In this document: in pieces, positions 55,057 to 62,574 of the stretch
Layout: every line of letters starts with the position of its first letter
How positions within the stretch are numbered: position 1 is the first letter of the stretch
Source of the DNA: Streptomyces cyaneus
GTDB lineage: Bacteria > Actinomycetota > Actinomycetes > Streptomycetales > Streptomycetaceae
Direction of reading: 5' to 3'
DNA length: 64,000 nucleotides
NCBI RefSeq assembly: GCF_004028635.1
Contig: NZ_RQJW01000008.1
Location: 124,001 to 188,000 of the forward strand
Notes under the pieces: model-generated
What the model saw: the letters and a program-made list of their open reading frames with translations, nothing else
What the model was told of the DNA's origin: nothing
Database searches by the model: none
Translations under genes and position numbers: made by a program

Positions 55057-56547
55057 ATGCAGAAGGGGATGCACATCGACACGGAGCGCTGCGTGCGCGC
55101 CGTCCAGTCCAAGGACGCCCGCTTCGACGGCTGGTTCTTCACGGCGGTCGTGACGACCGGGATCTACTGCCGGCCCAGCTGCCCGGTGGTCCCGCCCAAG
55201 CCCGAGAACATGCGGTTCTTCCCGAGCGCGGCCGCCTGCCAGCAGGACGGGTTCCGGGCCTGCAAGCGCTGCCGCCCGGACACCAGCCCCGGCTCCCCGG
55301 AGTGGAACCAGCGCGCCGACCTCGTGGCCCGAGCGATGCGCCTGATCGCCGACGGGGTCGTGGACCGCGAGGGCGTGCCCGGCCTCGCCGCCCGGCTCGG
55401 CTACAGCACCCGGCAGATCGAACGCCAGCTCCTCGCCGAACTGGGCGCCGGCCCGCTCGCCCTGGCCCGGGCCCAGCGCGCCCAGGCGGCCCGCCTCCTC
55501 ATCGAGACGACGCCCCTGCCCATGGCGGACATCGCCTTCGCGGCCGGCTTCGCCTCCATCCGCACCTTCAACGACACCGTGCGCGAGGTCTTCGCCCTCG
55601 CCCCGACCGACCTGCGCGCCCGCGCCCCCCGCAGCAAACCGGGGACCCCGGCGAACACAGCGGGCGCCCTGACCCTGCGCCTGCCGTTCCGCGCCCCCCT
55701 CAACCCCGACAACCTCTTCGGCCACCTCGCGGCGACCGCCGTCCCCGGCGTCGAGGAATGGCGGGACGGCGCGTACCGGCGCGCGCTCCGGCTGCCGTAC
55801 GGCCACGGCATCGTGGCCCTGACCCCGCAGCCCGACCACATCGCCTGCCGCCTCACCCTCGGCGACCTGCGCGATCTGACCGTCGCGATCAGCCGGTGCC
55901 GCCGGATGCTCGACCTGGACGCCGATCCGGTCGCCATCGACGACCAGTTGCGTACGGATCCGCTGCTCGCCCCCCTGGTCGACAAGGCGCCCGGCCGCCG
56001 GGTCCCGCGCACGGTCGACGAGGCGGAGTTCGCCGTACGGGCCGTGCTCGGCCAGCAGGTCTCCACGGCGGCCGCCCGCACCCACGCGGCCCGTCTGGTC
56101 ACCGCCCACGGCGAGCGGATCGACGACGCCGAGGGCGGCCTCACCCACCTCTTCCCGGCCCCTGAGGCGCTGGCCTCGCTGGACCCGGAGTCACTGGCGA
56201 TGCCCCGCACGCGCCGTACGACGTTCACGACCCTGGTGCGTCAACTCGCCGACGGTGAGGTGCGCCTGGGCCCGGACAGCGACTGGCCCAAGACCCGGGC
56301 CCGGCTGCTGGAACTGCCCGGCTTCGGCCCCTGGACGGTCGACGTCATCGCGATGCGCGCCCTCGGCGACCCCGACGCCTTCCTCCCCACCGACCTCGGA
56401 ATCCGCCGTGCCGCCCAGGAGTTGGGCCTCCCGTCGACTCCGGCGGCCCTCACGGCCCGGGCAGCCGCCTGGCGCCCCTGGCGGGCGTACGCCGTCCAGT
56501 ACCTGTGGGCGACGGACAGCCACCCGATCAACTTCCTTCCCGTGTAA
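55057..56547 (+). CDS. alkA: Ada-AlkA fusion: methyl phosphotriester sensor and 3-methyladenine DNA glycosylase
   Basis: A 496-residue DNA repair/regulatory protein. Residues ~1-75 form the Ada zinc domain: FDGWFFTAVVTTGIYCRPSCP and ACKRCRPD supply the four Cys, the first being the methyl acceptor. Residues ~85-190 are an AraC-type double HTH (VPGLAARLGYSTRQIERQLLAELG; PMADIAFAAGFASIRTFNDTVREVF). The remainder is the AlkA N-domain and HhH-GPD glycosylase (AEFAVRAVLGQQVSTAAARTHAARLV; LLELPGFGPWTVDVIAMRALGDPDAFLPTDLG, with the catalytic Asp in LPTDLG). It both senses and repairs alkylation damage. ATG at 55057 is chosen; ATG at 55069 is also possible. The ogt gene follows 29 bp later. Confidence 0.9.
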   Translation: MQKGMHIDTERCVRAVQSKDARFDGWFFTAVVTTGIYCRPSCPVVPPKPENMRFFPSAAACQQDGFRACKRCRPDTSPGSPEWNQRADLVARAMRLIADGVVDREGVPGLAARLGYSTRQIERQLLAELGAGPLALARAQRAQAARLLIETTPLPMADIAFAAGFASIRTFNDTVREVFALAPTDLRARAPRSKPGTPANTAGALTLRLPFRAPLNPDNLFGHLAATAVPGVEEWRDGAYRRALRLPYGHGIVALTPQPDHIACRLTLGDLRDLTVAISRCRRMLDLDADPVAIDDQLRTDPLLAPLVDKAPGRRVPRTVDEAEFAVRAVLGQQVSTAAARTHAARLVTAHGERIDDAEGGLTHLFPAPEALASLDPESLAMPRTRRTTFTTLVRQLADGEVRLGPDSDWPKTRARLLELPGFGPWTVDVIAMRALGDPDAFLPTDLGIRRAAQELGLPSTPAALTARAAAWRPWRAYAVQYLWATDSHPINFLPV

Positions 56548-56576
56548 ACCCGTACAACGACCCAGGATCCAAGGAC

Positions 56577-57065
56577 ATGTCAGCGAAGCAGCACACCGTC
56601 ATCGACAGCCCGTACGGCCCCCTCACCCTCGTCGCCGAGGGCGGCGTCCTGAGCGGCCTCTACATGACCGGCCAACGCCATCGCCCACCCGAGGAGACCT
56701 TCGGCGAGCCCGACGAGAGGCCCTTCGGGCCGGTCGTCGACCAGCTGGAGGCCTACTTCGCGGGCGAGTTGAAGGAGTTCACCCTCGAACTGCGGCTGAA
56801 CGGGACCGCGTTCCAACGTCAGGTCTGGGACCAGCTGCGGCACATCCCCTACGGCGAGACCCGCTCCTACGGCGAACTGGCCGACGCCCTCGGCAACCCC
56901 GCCGCCTCCCGTGCCGTGGGCCTCGCCAACGGCAAGAACCCGATCGGCATCATCGTCCCCTGCCACCGCGTCGTCGGCGCCAACGGCAGCCTCACCGGGT
57001 ACGGCGGCGGCCTGGACCGCAAGCAGCGGCTGCTGGACTTCGAGAGCGCAGCGGCGCTGTTCTAG
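56577..57065 (+). CDS. ogt: Methylated-DNA--protein-cysteine methyltransferase
   Basis: A 162-residue suicide repair protein removing O6-methyl groups from guanine. The active-site motif IIVPCHRVVGANGSLTGYGGGLDRKQRLLDFE is complete with the acceptor Cys in PCHRV. FQRQVWDQLRHIPYGETRSYGELA and RAVGLANGKNPIGI form the DNA-binding helix-turn-helix and Asn hinge. Length is standard. The ATG at 56577 follows CCAGGATCCAAGGAC. It lies 29 bp after the Ada-AlkA gene and surely forms one alkylation-damage operon with it, under the control of the Ada domain if this works as in other actinobacteria. Confidence 0.93.
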   Translation: MSAKQHTVIDSPYGPLTLVAEGGVLSGLYMTGQRHRPPEETFGEPDERPFGPVVDQLEAYFAGELKEFTLELRLNGTAFQRQVWDQLRHIPYGETRSYGELADALGNPAASRAVGLANGKNPIGIIVPCHRVVGANGSLTGYGGGLDRKQRLLDFESAAALF

Positions 57066-57165
57066 ACCGTTCGGCCGTACGAATGGTTGGTTCGATTTGC
57101 GGTTTTTCAGAAGGAATGCTGGGGAACTGTGGCGGCGACCTGTTGTCCCAGACAAGGCGGAAGCC

Positions 57166-57453
57166 ATGCGTGCACGTAGAGCCCTGGCCATCGCGATCAC
57201 CACGCCGTTCCTGCTCGCCACCATCGGAATGACCGGTGCGTCCGCGGCCACTGAGCCAAATCCCACCGTCGAGGGTCCGATCACCAGACCCGACCCCACC
57301 GCTGCCCGTACAGGCGGCGAGACCGACGAGTTCAGCGATGACGAAACGAGGCCGGAAGACGGCGTCGTCACCAGAGTCGCAGACCAGCTGTTGGGACACA
57401 TTGCTCCTGGGAAACTCGGAAATACCGGGTTCTCGTCCCCAGGGAAGTCCTGA
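57166..57453 (+). CDS. Small secreted protein
   Basis: A 95-residue protein with a clear signal peptide (MRARRALAIAITTPFLLATIGMTGASAA, cleavage near residue 28). The mature peptide of ~67 residues is acidic and disordered (TEPNPTVEGPITRPDPTAARTGGETDEFSDDETRPEDGVV), then VTRVADQLLGHIAPGKLGNTGFSSPGKS. No cysteines are present and no family is recognised. The ATG follows AAGGCGGAAG. It is bounded by a strong terminator. Coding is supported by the signal peptide and codon pattern, but the function is unknown. Confidence 0.7.
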   Translation: MRARRALAIAITTPFLLATIGMTGASAATEPNPTVEGPITRPDPTAARTGGETDEFSDDETRPEDGVVTRVADQLLGHIAPGKLGNTGFSSPGKS

Positions 57454-57462
57454 GAGTACAAA

Positions 57463-57496
57463 AGGTCCCGGCAATCCTGCGCATGTGCCGGGACCT
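57463..57496. terminator. Strong bidirectional terminator hairpin
   Basis: AGGTCCCGGCA and TGCCGGGACCT form a perfect 11-bp stem with a 12-nt loop, between the convergent secreted-protein and sirtuin genes. AAAA precedes the stem, giving a U-tract for minus-strand transcription. Confidence 0.8.
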
Positions 57497-57499
57497 CAT

Positions 57500-58225
57500 C
57501 TAGTCGCCCAGCCCGCGCAGCAACTTCGGCAGCGCGGTGCCGATCGGCTCCCGGATCACCTCGTCGGCGCGGTCGTCGTACGGCGTCGGCTCGGCGTTGA
57601 CGATGACGAGCCGGGCGCCGTGGTCGGCGGCGACGCCCGCGAGACCGGCGGCGGGCTGGACCTGGAGGCTGGTGCCGACGGCGATGAACACCTGGCACGC
57701 CTTGGTGATCGCGACCGCCTCACCGAGGACCACCGGATCGAGCCGCTCGCCGAACATGACGGTCGCCGACTTGAGGATGCCGCCGCACTCCAGGCACGCC
57801 GGATCCGCCTCCCCTGCCTCGACCCGCGCGAGGGCGTCCTCCATCGAACCGCGCACATGGCACTTCGTGCAGAGCACACTGCGCGCGCTGCCGTGCAGTT
57901 CGAGCACCTTGCGGGCGGGCATCCCGGCGAGCTGGTGCAGCCCGTCCACGTTCTGCGTGATCACCCGCACCGGCACCCCGGCCCGCTCCAGCTCGGCCAC
58001 CGCCCGGTGCGCCGCGTTGGGCTCGGCCTTGAGCGTCCGGTTCTTCCGCCGCATCTGCCACGAGCGCCGCCGGATTTCCGGATCGCCCATGTAGTACTCG
58101 TACGTCACGAGCTTCTCGGCCTCCGGATCCCGCCGCCACAGTCCGTTCGGCCCGCGGTAGTCGGGGATACCCGAGTCGGTCGAGATACCGGCGCCACTGA
58201 GGACGGCGACGAGAGGCTTGGTCAT
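57500..58225 (-). CDS. cobB: Sir2-family NAD-dependent protein deacylase
   Basis: A 241-residue sirtuin that removes acetyl groups from lysines, with NAD as co-substrate. The NAD-binding GAGISTDSGIPDYRGPNGLW, TQNVDGLHQLAG with the catalytic ELHGSA His, and a zinc site (CTKCHVRG... CLECGG, two CxxC pairs) are present. FGERLDP and GTSLQVQPAAGLAG complete the Rossmann core. It lacks the Tyr-Arg pair of desuccinylases at the usual place (the region reads EKLVTYEYYMGDPEIRRR), so deacetylation is the simplest guess. It is a single gene with its 3' end at a shared terminator. Confidence 0.92.
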   Translation of the reverse strand: MTKPLVAVLSGAGISTDSGIPDYRGPNGLWRRDPEAEKLVTYEYYMGDPEIRRRSWQMRRKNRTLKAEPNAAHRAVAELERAGVPVRVITQNVDGLHQLAGMPARKVLELHGSARSVLCTKCHVRGSMEDALARVEAGEADPACLECGGILKSATVMFGERLDPVVLGEAVAITKACQVFIAVGTSLQVQPAAGLAGVAADHGARLVIVNAEPTPYDDRADEVIREPIGTALPKLLRGLGD

Positions 58226-58302
58226 GGTGCCGAGGGTAGGACGGGCCGGTGCGGGCGGCGAATGGATATTCGACCCGGCCGGTGTGGTGCTAGCGTCCCG
58301 CC

Positions 58303-58503
58303 ATGGCCAAGGTCACCGTGTCACTCGATGCCGAACTCGTCGTGGAAGTCATGGTCCTCGCGGGCGTCGGCAATCCCCAGGACGCCGTCGAGCTCGTCGT
58401 CCGCGACTACATCGAGCGCGGCCACCGCACGGAGGCCCGGCTCGCCCAACGCGACGAGGCGCTGCGCGTGGTGGATGCCAAGCCCCGGGACGTAGAGGGC
58501 TGA
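58303..58503 (+). CDS. Orphan VapB-like ribbon-helix-helix antitoxin
   Basis: A 66-residue protein with the fold order of DUF2191/VapB antitoxins: an N-terminal beta strand and helices (MAKVTVSLDAELVVEVMVLAGVGNPQDAVELVVRDYIER) followed by a charged helical tail (GHRTEARLAQRDEALRVVDA). Such proteins bind their own operator as dimers and neutralise a PIN-domain RNase. No PIN gene follows: the next gene encodes an alpha/beta hydrolase. It is therefore an orphan antitoxin or a plain RHH regulator. The ATG lies in a 77-bp gap after the divergent sirtuin gene. Confidence 0.75.
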   Translation: MAKVTVSLDAELVVEVMVLAGVGNPQDAVELVVRDYIERGHRTEARLAQRDEALRVVDAKPRDVEG

Positions 58504-58591
58504 ACCCGCCGCATCCGCCACGAGCGCCGCCGGAGTGGTCGGCACGACTGGCCGTGCTGTCCGTCTCACAACTGCTCGGAGGAGTCCAGGA

Positions 58592-59446
58592 GTGCCGTAC
58601 ACCGTGGCACATGACGGGACGAAGATCGTGTTTCACATGGTCGGGCAGGGTCCGCCGCTGCTGTGCCTGGCCGGTGGGCCGGGAACGGACGTGCGGAGCC
58701 TGGGGAACCTCGGCGGGCTCGACCGGCATCGGACGCTCGTCCTGGTGGACGCGCGCGCAGCGGGGGCTTCGGACGTTCCGGCTGACCCGGCTGGATGCGC
58801 GTACACCGAACAGGTCCATGATCTGGAGGCGGTGCGTCGTCACCTGGGCGCCGGTCCCGTGGATGTGTTGGCGCACTCGGCAGGTGCCCTGACCGCCCAG
58901 CACCACGCCGCCTCCTACGCGAACGGAGTGCGCCGTCTCGTGCTGGTCACGCCTGCAGGCCGCATCGGGCGGGAGGTCGACGCGGCCGAGGTCGCCACCC
59001 TACGGGCGCGGCGCTCCGACGAGCCGTGGTACGACTCCGCCGCCGAGGCCGCCGAGCTGCTGGCCACGGGGGTGTCAGGCGTCGAAGCCGAAGAAGCGCA
59101 GCGGCGTTTGGCCCCCTTTCTCTACGGCAGGTGGACGGATGAGACGCGCGCTCACCATGACGCCGACCGCGTCCGGCCTCCCGCCTGGCTCTACGAGGCG
59201 TTCTACCGAGGGAACCCCGCCGAGCACGAGGCAGCGGAGCGGCTGCGGTTCCTGCGGTCGGTGTCAGTCCCGGTGCTGGCGCTGGCCGGCGCCGAGGACT
59301 GCGTCGCCGGTACCCGGCCGGCCGTGCTGACCGCGTCGCTCTACCGGCACGGCCGACTCGAAACCGTTCCGGGCGCCGGCCACCATCCGTGGCTCGACGG
59401 GCCGGAGTACTTCCGGGACTTGATCGAGAGCTTCCTCAGGGACTGA
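58592..59446 (+). CDS. Alpha/beta hydrolase (proline iminopeptidase-like)
   Basis: A 284-residue alpha/beta hydrolase. The opening PYTVAHDGTKIVFHMVGQGPPLLCLAGGPGTDVRSLGNL carries the HGGPG-like oxyanion motif (AGGPG), and the nucleophile elbow is VLAHSAGALTAQHHA with its Ser. The acid is probably in VLALAGAEDCVAG and the His in PGAGHHPWLDGPEYF, completing the triad. The Ser elbow is AHSAG rather than GxSxG, a tolerated variant. The start is set at GTG 58592, preceded by GGAGGAGTCCAGGA. Substrate is unknown. It is convergent with the aldehyde dehydrogenase gene. Confidence 0.85.
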   Translation: MPYTVAHDGTKIVFHMVGQGPPLLCLAGGPGTDVRSLGNLGGLDRHRTLVLVDARAAGASDVPADPAGCAYTEQVHDLEAVRRHLGAGPVDVLAHSAGALTAQHHAASYANGVRRLVLVTPAGRIGREVDAAEVATLRARRSDEPWYDSAAEAAELLATGVSGVEAEEAQRRLAPFLYGRWTDETRAHHDADRVRPPAWLYEAFYRGNPAEHEAAERLRFLRSVSVPVLALAGAEDCVAGTRPAVLTASLYRHGRLETVPGAGHHPWLDGPEYFRDLIESFLRD

Positions 59447-59456
59447 CTCCGGGCCC

Positions 59457-59474
59457 GCGGAGGCCCGCCTCCGC
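59457..59474. terminator. Bidirectional hairpin between convergent genes
   Basis: GCGGAGG-CCCG-CCTCCGC, a 7-bp perfect stem with a 4-nt loop, lies between the alpha/beta hydrolase stop and the aldehyde dehydrogenase stop. Confidence 0.6.
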
Positions 59475-59478
59475 TTCG

Positions 59479-60879
59479 TCAGGGGGCGTCGCTCGTGGGC
59501 CGGGCCAGGTGCTGCACCACCTTCAACGCGCCGAAGGACAACAGCCCTTGTACCCCGCCTTCATAGCCGTACCCGCTCGCCGCTCGTCCGCCCAGCGGAG
59601 CGTCGGGCGCTGCCCCCGGGGAGCAGTTGACGCCGACACTTCCGGCGTCGAGCAGCCCCGCCAGCTCACGTGCGCGGCCCGGCTCGCCGTAGACGTACGC
59701 GGACAGCGCGTACGCGCTGCTGTTGGCCAGCGTGAGGGCCTCGGCGTCATCGCGGTAGCGCATGACCGGCGCGACCGGGCCGAACGGCTCCTCGTGCAGG
59801 ATCCGCGCCTGCGGCGGCACATCGCAGAGCACGGTGGCCGGGTAGTGGAAGCCGGGCGTATCGGGAATACGCCCACCGAGCACCAGACGCGCGCCGCCGC
59901 GCACGGCGTCCTCGACCAGGGAGTGCACCGCGTCTCGGCGGCGGGCATTGTTCAACGGCCCCATCGTGCCCCCCGGTTCGCTGTCCGGGGCGGGCGCGCG
60001 CCGTACCAGGCGCCGCACGAAGTCGTCGGCGACGCGCTCCTGCACGATGAAACGGCTCGGCGCTCCACAACTCTGCCCGGTCGACCCGAACTTGGCGATC
60101 GCCAGGGCGTCCACGGCGGCGTCGAGATCCGCGTCGTCGGTCACGATGACCGGGGCATGGCCGCCCAGTTCGAGAACGCACGGAGTGAGCTGCTCCGCCG
60201 CGGCCGCGGCCACCAGGCGGCCCACGCGGGTGGAGCCGGTGAAGGTGACGCGCCGGAACTCCGGGCGGCGTACCAGCGCCTCGGCGTCGGCCGGAGCCGC
60301 GTGCACCACCTGGACCAGACCGTCGGGCAGCCCGGCCTCGGCCGCCGCACGGGCCATCGCGGCAGGGACGCACGGAACCTCCTCGGGGCCCTTGACGACG
60401 ACGGAGCAGCCCATGGCGAGCGCCGGGCCCAGCTTGCGGGCGAGGACCACGGCAGGGAAGTTCCACGGCACGATCGCCAACACCGGGCCGGCCGGGTCCA
60501 CCACGACCTCACGCGCGATCCCGCCGCGTTCGGGCAGCGAGGTGGGCCGGGAGACCTCGAGAGCGGCGTCGGCGCTCCACCGCAGGGTCTCCACCGCCCG
60601 CTCCAGCTCCGCCATCGCCTCGGCCGGCGTCTTGCCGTGTTCCTGGCTGAACCGGGGCGCCAGGCCGGGCAGTCGACGGGCCAGGGCGTCGGCGAGATCC
60701 CGGATCTTGCGGGCCCGGTGGTCCACGGTCGTCCCCGCCCAGCCCGGCGCCGCCGCCGCGGCCGTTCGCGCGACCCGCGGTACGTCCGCCGCCGACAGCA
60801 GCGCAACCTCACCGACAGGCCGCCCCGTACGGGGATCGACCACGGCCGTGACCGCCTCGCGTCTCGTCTCGGTGACCAT
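59479..60879 (-). CDS. Aldehyde dehydrogenase-family oxidoreductase
   Basis: A 466-residue NAD(P)-dependent aldehyde dehydrogenase. Family residues: IVPWNFPAVVLARKLGPALAMGCSVVVKGPEEVP (cofactor strand, with Lys), FTGSTRVGRLV, LELGGHAPVIV (general-base Glu) and KFGSTGQSCGAPSRFIV with the catalytic Cys. HEEPFGPVAPVMRY closes the domain. Resembles succinate-semialdehyde-type enzymes by length. The ATG overlaps the stop of the preceding SnoaL-like gene by one base (TGATG), so it is translationally coupled in the NRPS/ATP-grasp operon, where it may oxidise or release an aldehyde intermediate. Confidence 0.9.
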   Translation of the reverse strand: MVTETRREAVTAVVDPRTGRPVGEVALLSAADVPRVARTAAAAAPGWAGTTVDHRARKIRDLADALARRLPGLAPRFSQEHGKTPAEAMAELERAVETLRWSADAALEVSRPTSLPERGGIAREVVVDPAGPVLAIVPWNFPAVVLARKLGPALAMGCSVVVKGPEEVPCVPAAMARAAAEAGLPDGLVQVVHAAPADAEALVRRPEFRRVTFTGSTRVGRLVAAAAAEQLTPCVLELGGHAPVIVTDDADLDAAVDALAIAKFGSTGQSCGAPSRFIVQERVADDFVRRLVRRAPAPDSEPGGTMGPLNNARRRDAVHSLVEDAVRGGARLVLGGRIPDTPGFHYPATVLCDVPPQARILHEEPFGPVAPVMRYRDDAEALTLANSSAYALSAYVYGEPGRARELAGLLDAGSVGVNCSPGAAPDAPLGGRAASGYGYEGGVQGLLSFGALKVVQHLARPTSDAP

Positions 60880-61253
60880 CAGATCGCCGGCCGGAAGAAG
60901 TACGTACGACGGCTGACGATCCGGCCGTCGCGAACGGTGTACGTGTCCGCGAACTGCTCGTCCAGGGGCCCACCGGTCCGGCTCGTGCCCACGAACCTGC
61001 CCCAGCAGGCGGCGGCTTCCAGGTCGCTGACGATGTGCAGCACATGATGGCGCCCGGAGGCGATGACGCGTTCGACGCGGTAGAACCGCTCGATCCGCGC
61101 CAAGCCCCGCAGGGGCTCGTAGCCGGGGCGATCGTAGACACAGTCCTCGGCGAAGACCCTGCTGAGGTCGTCCCAGCGTGCCGCGTCGATGATGGAGAAG
61201 AGTTCGGTCACCAGGCTCTCGGCCGACCGGGTGACGGTCGTCGGTGCAGCCAT
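60879..61253 (-). CDS. SnoaL/NTF2-like protein
   Basis: A 124-residue protein of the NTF2/SnoaL fold (cone-shaped beta-barrel plus helices). The pattern SLVTELFSIIDAARWDDLSRVFAEDCVYDRPGYEPLRGLARIERFYR, then HVLHIVSDLEAAACWGRFVGTSRTGGPLDEQFADTYTVRDGRIVSRRTYFFRP, is standard for this fold. Such proteins act as isomerases, cyclases or hydratases on small metabolites, but the family name does not fix the reaction. A GAGGAAG ribosome binding site precedes the ATG. It sits 37 bp after the ATP-grasp gene and overlaps the dehydrogenase gene, so it belongs to the operon. Confidence 0.82.
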   Translation of the reverse strand: MAAPTTVTRSAESLVTELFSIIDAARWDDLSRVFAEDCVYDRPGYEPLRGLARIERFYRVERVIASGRHHVLHIVSDLEAAACWGRFVGTSRTGGPLDEQFADTYTVRDGRIVSRRTYFFRPAI

Positions 61254-61290
61254 GTCTTCCTCTCTGCGCAGAGGGTTTCGTGAACCCGCG

Positions 61291-62574
61291 TCAGGCCAGC
61301 AGGGACGCGGCGGGCACCCGGCGGATGCCGTTCGCGTCCTCGAATTCGTAGGTGAGCACCGCCAGGGCCTTGGCGATCACGGCGGTCATCGCGTCGTGGT
61401 CGTCGCAGGCGCCCCACAGAATGTCCATCTCGTGGGTCATCACCCCGCCGGGCAGTTCGTCGCCGGGCCGCACGAAGGTGCGGTACCCGGAGATCCCGTC
61501 CACCTGCCGCACCTCCCGCCGACCGTGGACGGTGACGAAGCGGCAGGGGGTGACCGGTGCGAGCCCGTGATGCTGGAAGTGCACCCGCTCCGGTAGCAGT
61601 TCGCCGGCCTCGACGTCCTCGCCCAGTGCCTGCCGGCCCGCGAGCCGCACCAGGTCGACTCCGCAGGCCCGCCGGGACAGCTCGTTGATGTGTCCGCCGA
61701 CGCGTCCGTTGACCTCGATGATCCGCGGTCCCGACGGGGTCAGCTTGATCTCGGTGTGGGTCAGGCCGGTGCGCACGCCCAGGGCCATGAGCGCCCGAGT
61801 CGTCAGATCGAGGATCTCCCGTCGTTCGGCGTCCAAGACCTGGGCCGGCCAGTACTGGCCGGGCTCCCGGAACGGGTCTACCAGCGGGAACTTACCGGTC
61901 AGCGCCAAGTGGACGACCCCGTCGGGGCCGCACAGGCTCTCCACGGACACGTAGTCACCCGACGCCAGGCCGGGCCTGCCCACCAGCAGTTCCTCGACGA
62001 CGAACAGCGCCTCCCGGCCGGGAGACGCGCGCACCGCGGCGAACAGCTCCGCCAGCAGCGCCGGGGCCGTGCCGGCGTCGTGCACCGCGTGGGTGTTGCG
62101 GCTGCCCTCGCCCCTGACAGGCTTCACGATCGCGGGAAGACCGACCTTCGCGACCGCCGCGGGCCAGTCCCGCGGACCGCGCAGCGGCTCGCTGCGCACC
62201 TCGTCGACGCCGGCCTCCCGCAACCGCCGACGCTGGCGGACCTTGTCGGTGAGCAGCCGGGCCGTGTCCTCGTCGTGGAAGGGCAGAGCGAGATCGGCGG
62301 CGAGCCGGGCCGCGGTGCGCAGCATCGGCTCACTGAAGGTGACCAGCGCGGACGGCTCGTGCGCGCGTAGCGCGGCGGCGTCGGCCACCGGGTCGCCGGT
62401 GAGCGGGAGCACGGCGCCCAGGGTGCCCAGCACCTCCCCGAGCCGCGTCACATGATCGGTGGGTGCCACGACGAACACGATGTCCGCGAGGTCCCGCAGC
62501 CCGACGGCGATGTCACCGGCGGCCACGGCTCCTTTGTCGTAGACGACGGCGACGACCGGCCGACCCTTCGTCAT
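61291..62574 (-). CDS. ATP-grasp ligase
   Basis: A 427-residue ATP-grasp enzyme of the carboxylate-amine/thiol ligase kind. The N-terminal domain (VVAVVYDKGAVAAG..., LADIVFVVAPTDHVTRL) is followed by the grasp lobes: LLTDKVRQRRRLREAGVDEV, GLPAIVKPVRGEGSRNTHAV (nucleotide Lys), FVVEELLVGRPGLASGDYVSVESLC (hinge) and TGLTHTEIKLTPSGPRIIEVNGRVGGHI (metal-binding Glu and Asn). It should activate a carboxylate as acyl phosphate for amide formation. The start ATG overlaps the NRPS stop (ATGA). It resembles ligases of L-amino acid dipeptide and specialised-metabolite clusters. The substrate is unknown. Confidence 0.88.
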   Translation of the reverse strand: MTKGRPVVAVVYDKGAVAAGDIAVGLRDLADIVFVVAPTDHVTRLGEVLGTLGAVLPLTGDPVADAAALRAHEPSALVTFSEPMLRTAARLAADLALPFHDEDTARLLTDKVRQRRRLREAGVDEVRSEPLRGPRDWPAAVAKVGLPAIVKPVRGEGSRNTHAVHDAGTAPALLAELFAAVRASPGREALFVVEELLVGRPGLASGDYVSVESLCGPDGVVHLALTGKFPLVDPFREPGQYWPAQVLDAERREILDLTTRALMALGVRTGLTHTEIKLTPSGPRIIEVNGRVGGHINELSRRACGVDLVRLAGRQALGEDVEAGELLPERVHFQHHGLAPVTPCRFVTVHGRREVRQVDGISGYRTFVRPGDELPGGVMTHEMDILWGACDDHDAMTAVIAKALAVLTYEFEDANGIRRVPAASLLA

